From Holosporales bacterium (GTDB lineage: Bacteria; Pseudomonadota; Alphaproteobacteria; Paracaedibacterales; CANFPP01), in assembly GCA_947449005.1 (NCBI GenBank), contig CANFPP010000018.1:1-35625 (forward strand): 35,625 nucleotides of DNA, written 5' to 3'. Made by a program: the position numbers and the translations under genes. Of the stretch, positions 33,623-35,625 are shown in pieces. Numbering within the stretch: the first letter of the stretch is position 1; each line of letters opens with the position of its first letter. A model generated the notes under the pieces. The model had not been told where the DNA came from, did not search any database, and worked only from the letters and a program-made list of their open reading frames with translations.

Positions 33623-34993
33623 ATGGCTTTATCCCTCTATAATACGTTAACACGTACAAAAGAAATTTTCGTTCCTATCAACCCTGATAAGGTCGGGCTA
33701 TATGTTTGCGGCCCAACAGTTTATGATCGCGCTCATTTAGGCAACGCCAGGCCAGTTGTTGTCTTTGATGTTCTGTATCGTCTCTTGAAATCTCAATACC
33801 CGAACGTTTGTTATGTCCGTAACATCACGGACATTGACGATAAAATTAACGCTGCGGCAAAGGCAAATGGCGAACCTATTTCAAGCTTAACAGCACGCAC
33901 GATCGTTGCTTATCATGAAGATATGGCGGCTTTAGGGGCACTCCCACCTGATATTGAACCGCATGCAACGGCTCACATTGACCAAATGATTGCGATGATT
34001 TCACAGCTTATCGACAAAGGTCATGCTTATGAATCCTTAGGTCACGTTTTGTTTAGTGTGAATTCATTCGATGAATATGGCCAACTATCACGCCGTCAAC
34101 AAGAGGAGCTAATTGCCGGGGCGCGCGTTGAAATTGCTCCTTATAAGCGCGATCCAGGCGACTTTGTTTTGTGGAAACCTTCAGATGCAGATCTACCTGG
34201 TTGGGACAGTCCGTGGGGCAGGGGTCGTCCAGGCTGGCACATTGAATGTTCGGCAATGAGCGGTGAATATCTAGGCCCTGTTTTTGATATTCATGCCGGT
34301 GGAATCGATTTAATTTTCCCCCATCATGAAAATGAAGTGGCGCAAAGTCGCTGTGCGCACGGAACGGATAAGCTTGCTAATTATTGGCTCCATAATGGCC
34401 ATCTGACGATTACTGGCACCAAGATGTCTAAATCTTTGGGCAATTTCTTTACGGTGCGTCAACTTTTGGAAACCGCATCTGGTGAAGTTATCAGAGCAGC
34501 GCTTCTTTCAACTCATTACAGACAACCTTTGGATTGGACGGACGATACGTTGCCGCAGGCTAAGCAAATGTTAGATCGTCTCTATACAGCGCTGCGTCAG
34601 GTTGATTGTGGCGATGAAAAAGGCGAGCCTGAATCTGAATTTTTAAAAGCTCTAGAGGACGACATCAATACCCCTCAGGCCTTAGCATATCTTCACGATG
34701 TTGCAACGCGCCTGAATAAAGAAACAGATCTTGCCCAAAAACGTGCCTTAGCTGCTTGCTTACGGTCAGCCGGCGCGCTGTTAGGTTTGCTGCAACAAGA
34801 TCCAGAAGAATGGTTTAAATCTGCCAATTCTTCTAGCTTATCTAGTGCGGAAATTGAAGACCTTATTGCCAAACGTAAACAAGCCCGTCTCGACAAAGAC
34901 TTCAAAACCTCCGACCTCATCCGCGACCAACTCTTAGAAAAAGGAGTGATCCTGGAAGATGGTGCAGGCGGTACTACTTGGCGGTATATCTAG
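33623..34993 (+). CDS. cysS: Cysteinyl-tRNA synthetase
   Basis: CysRS, class I, 456 residues, attaches cysteine to tRNA-Cys. The zinc-site cysteine is in GLYVCGPTVYD, HLGN (residues 38-41) is the HIGH motif, WHIECSAMS and HHENEVAQS bring further zinc ligands, and KMSKSLGNF near residue 266 is the KMSKS motif. The C-terminal helical tRNA-binding part ends at the DGAGGTTWR stretch. Everything needed is present. It is the last gene of the DUF3426-hldE-cysS run. Confidence 0.97.
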   Translation: MALSLYNTLTRTKEIFVPINPDKVGLYVCGPTVYDRAHLGNARPVVVFDVLYRLLKSQYPNVCYVRNITDIDDKINAAAKANGEPISSLTARTIVAYHEDMAALGALPPDIEPHATAHIDQMIAMISQLIDKGHAYESLGHVLFSVNSFDEYGQLSRRQQEELIAGARVEIAPYKRDPGDFVLWKPSDADLPGWDSPWGRGRPGWHIECSAMSGEYLGPVFDIHAGGIDLIFPHHENEVAQSRCAHGTDKLANYWLHNGHLTITGTKMSKSLGNFFTVRQLLETASGEVIRAALLSTHYRQPLDWTDDTLPQAKQMLDRLYTALRQVDCGDEKGEPESEFLKALEDDINTPQALAYLHDVATRLNKETDLAQKRALAACLRSAGALLGLLQQDPEEWFKSANSSSLSSAEIEDLIAKRKQARLDKDFKTSDLIRDQLLEKGVILEDGAGGTTWRYI

Positions 34994-35066
34994 TCCTTAA
35001 TTACCGAGAATCTAGTCTGTTTACAGTTGAGTAGTAACAAGTTGTGAGAAATTATTTATGTTACAC

Positions 35067-35214
35067 ACTCACCGCCGTCATGGCGAACCTGCGTAGCAGG
35101 TGTGGCCATCCAGAAAAGTAATAAATCAATCAAAATTAATGACATAAACCGCTCTACGCAAATACAGAACTGGATGGCCACACACCTACGGTGCTCGCCA
35201 TGACGGCGGTGAGT
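35067..35214. repeat. Compound inverted repeat (mobile-palindrome-like)
   Basis: The left arm (35067-35113) and right arm (35170-35214) are reverse complements at their ends: about 20 bases (ACTCACCGCCGTCATGGCGA) on the outside and 14 (GTGTGGCCATCCAG) on the inside. Each arm also has a short internal palindrome: CCTGC-GTA-GCAGG in the left and CACC-TAC-GGTG in the right. The arms enclose a 56-base AT-rich loop. It is far more GC-rich than its surroundings and looks like a dispersed repeat unit in head-to-head orientation. Confidence 0.8.
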
Positions 35215-35285
35215 ATGAGCTTGAATGATGATAAATGTGGAAGCAGAATGAAGCATTTCCGCTGTTGTTCTGTTCCCACACTGTC

Positions 35286-35308
35286 ATCACCAGACTTGAC
35301 CCGGTGAT
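35286..35308. repeat. REP-like hairpin, second copy
   Basis: ATCACC and GGTGAT pair around CTTGA-containing bases, with one mismatch and one more G-C pair inside. The 16 bases CTTGACCCGGTGATCT differ by a single base from those at 12615-12630. Confidence 0.6.
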
Positions 35309-35349
35309 CTCATAAAACATAAAAATGGTCTTATGCGGCTTATGGGTTT

Positions 35350-35486
35350 TCAGAGGGAGGAACAGTTTATACCTTTTTTCTTGCGTCAGGTAGAAGAGCG
35401 TTATTAAGATTTTCATGCTTCTCAATAAATATGTTGAGACTCTTATTCATTGCATTTTTTAAGTCTATAAGCTCTTCACGCCACAT
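35350..35486 (-). pseudogene. Possible gene remnant abutting the IS30 element
   Basis: A 45-codon open frame starting at the ATG that overlaps the IS terminal repeat (MWREELIDLKNAMNKSL) and ending KKGINCSSL. Its composition (LKNAM, HENLNNALLPDAR) looks protein-like, and it begins exactly where the IS ends, so it may be the 3' part of a gene split by the insertion. No family is recognised. Confidence 0.25.
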
Positions 35487-35504
35487 TCAAGCTGGAAGTG
35501 CAAC
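35486..35504 (-). repeat. Candidate IS30 terminal inverted repeat (right copy)
   Basis: Reading outward past the transposase 3' end, GTTGCACTTCCAGCTTGAA overlaps the last codons and stop, as is usual in IS30 elements whose transposase ends close to the repeat. It matches the left candidate (120-139) at about 13 of 19 bases. Confidence 0.5.
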
Positions 35505-35624
35505 ACGGAGTAAATTTTCGTTAAAGACCTGAAGAGGAGTTTTCCACATCAGTTTCTTTCTCGGAGTTTCATTGTAGTTTAAAATTGTTTCATCAAAATC
35601 TTCTTGCGTCATATCTTTTAAGTT
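35487..35624 (-). CDS. IS30-family transposase, C-terminal fragment cut by window edge
   Basis: The last 45 codons of a minus-strand transposase. The stretch NYNETPRKKLMWKTPLQVF is the IS30-family C-terminal signature (N-x-x-PRK-x-L-x-x-KTP-x-x-VF), containing the last catalytic-region block of the DDE domain, and it ends RVALPA. The rest lies past the window edge. The product faces the same way as the fragment at 1-73, and both may be copies of one element type. Confidence 0.85.
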   Translation of the reverse strand, partial: NLKDMTQEDFDETILNYNETPRKKLMWKTPLQVFNENLLRVALPA

Positions 35625-35625
35625 A

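Larger units (their letters stand above)
34994..35486. other. Gene-poor stretch with repeats next to the IS30 end
   Basis: No confident gene is present in these 493 bases. They contain a compound inverted repeat (35067-35214), a REP-like hairpin (35286-35308) and a 45-codon open frame on the minus strand touching the IS end (35350-35486). Frames of 66 and 79 codons on the minus strand cross the repeats and look like chance. Confidence 0.7.

Noticed and set aside
35056..35425. Minus-strand frames of 66 and 79 codons
   Set aside because: They cross the inverted repeat and the REP-like hairpin, have no ribosome site and no protein-like features.
1..35625. Composite transposon formed by the two IS30 fragments
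   Set aside because: The segment is full of essential core genes; the fragments more likely reflect contig ends at repeats.
1..35625. tRNA, rRNA, CRISPR array, prophage or secretion-system genes
   Set aside because: I looked on both strands and saw no cloverleaf, repeat-spacer pattern or hallmark proteins.

Overview
The window reads as a chromosomal segment of an AT-rich, Gram-negative alphaproteobacterium. The evidence is the alphaproteobacterial order rpsF-rpsR-DUF2232-rplI, the short bacterial-type ProS translationally coupled to lolC, a nuoABCD block and a rimP-nusA-infB-rbfA block. A heptose-synthesis gene (hldE) implies LPS. The AT-rich composition, the broken-up standard operons, the Sel1-repeat and patatin proteins, the secreted orphan proteins and the palindromic repeats suggest a host-associated lineage (Holosporales- or Rickettsiales-like). 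That placement is inference.

Layout. Both window edges lie inside IS30-family transposases on the minus strand: the N-terminus at 1-73 and the C-terminus at 35487-35624. Each has a recognisable terminal inverted repeat facing inwards. Next, 199-1293 holds a GlcG/HbpS-like protein and a DUF218 protein (plus strand). Then 1305-4403 (minus) holds nuoA-nuoB-nuoC-nuoD followed by a DUF2000 gene where nuoE is usually found. 4500-8909 (plus) is a sugar-polymer cluster: a WbpA-like nucleotide-sugar dehydrogenase, a GT4 glycosyltransferase and an AsnB-type amidotransferase; comF follows. 9777-13458 (minus) is a small membrane ORF, rluC, rplI, a DUF2232 membrane protein, rpsR and rpsF, with a promoter and structured leader upstream of rpsF. 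13624-16120 (minus) is a second GT4 enzyme and an MFS (MHS-type) transporter.

16408-17880 (plus) is a secreted coiled-coil/Sel1-repeat protein, and 18070-18273 a cold-shock protein with a clear terminator. 18344-20669 (minus) holds a patatin phospholipase, a HAD phosphatase and an unknown secreted protein. 20815-22041 (plus) is a vapBC toxin-antitoxin pair with a GNAT acetyltransferase overlapping its end, driven from a promoter whose -10 box sits in a perfect 20-bp palindrome. 22044-24583 (minus) is proS-lolC. 24753-25631 (minus) encodes a secreted protein with two copies of an unrecognised four-cysteine domain and an Ala/Pro/Glu tail. 25897-31107 (minus) is rimP-nusA-infB-rbfA. 31302-34993 (plus) is a zinc-ribbon/DUF3426 membrane protein, hldE and cysS. 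34994-35486 has no confident gene; it holds a compound inverted repeat, a REP-like hairpin and perhaps a short gene remnant against the IS end.

Most of the window is ordinary housekeeping. The least explained items are the duplicated four-cysteine secreted protein, the Sel1/coiled-coil protein, the vapBC-GNAT operon, the WbpA/AsnB pairing that may make an amidated uronic acid, and the dispersed palindromes. I saw no tRNA, rRNA, CRISPR array, phage module or clear new multi-gene defence system.
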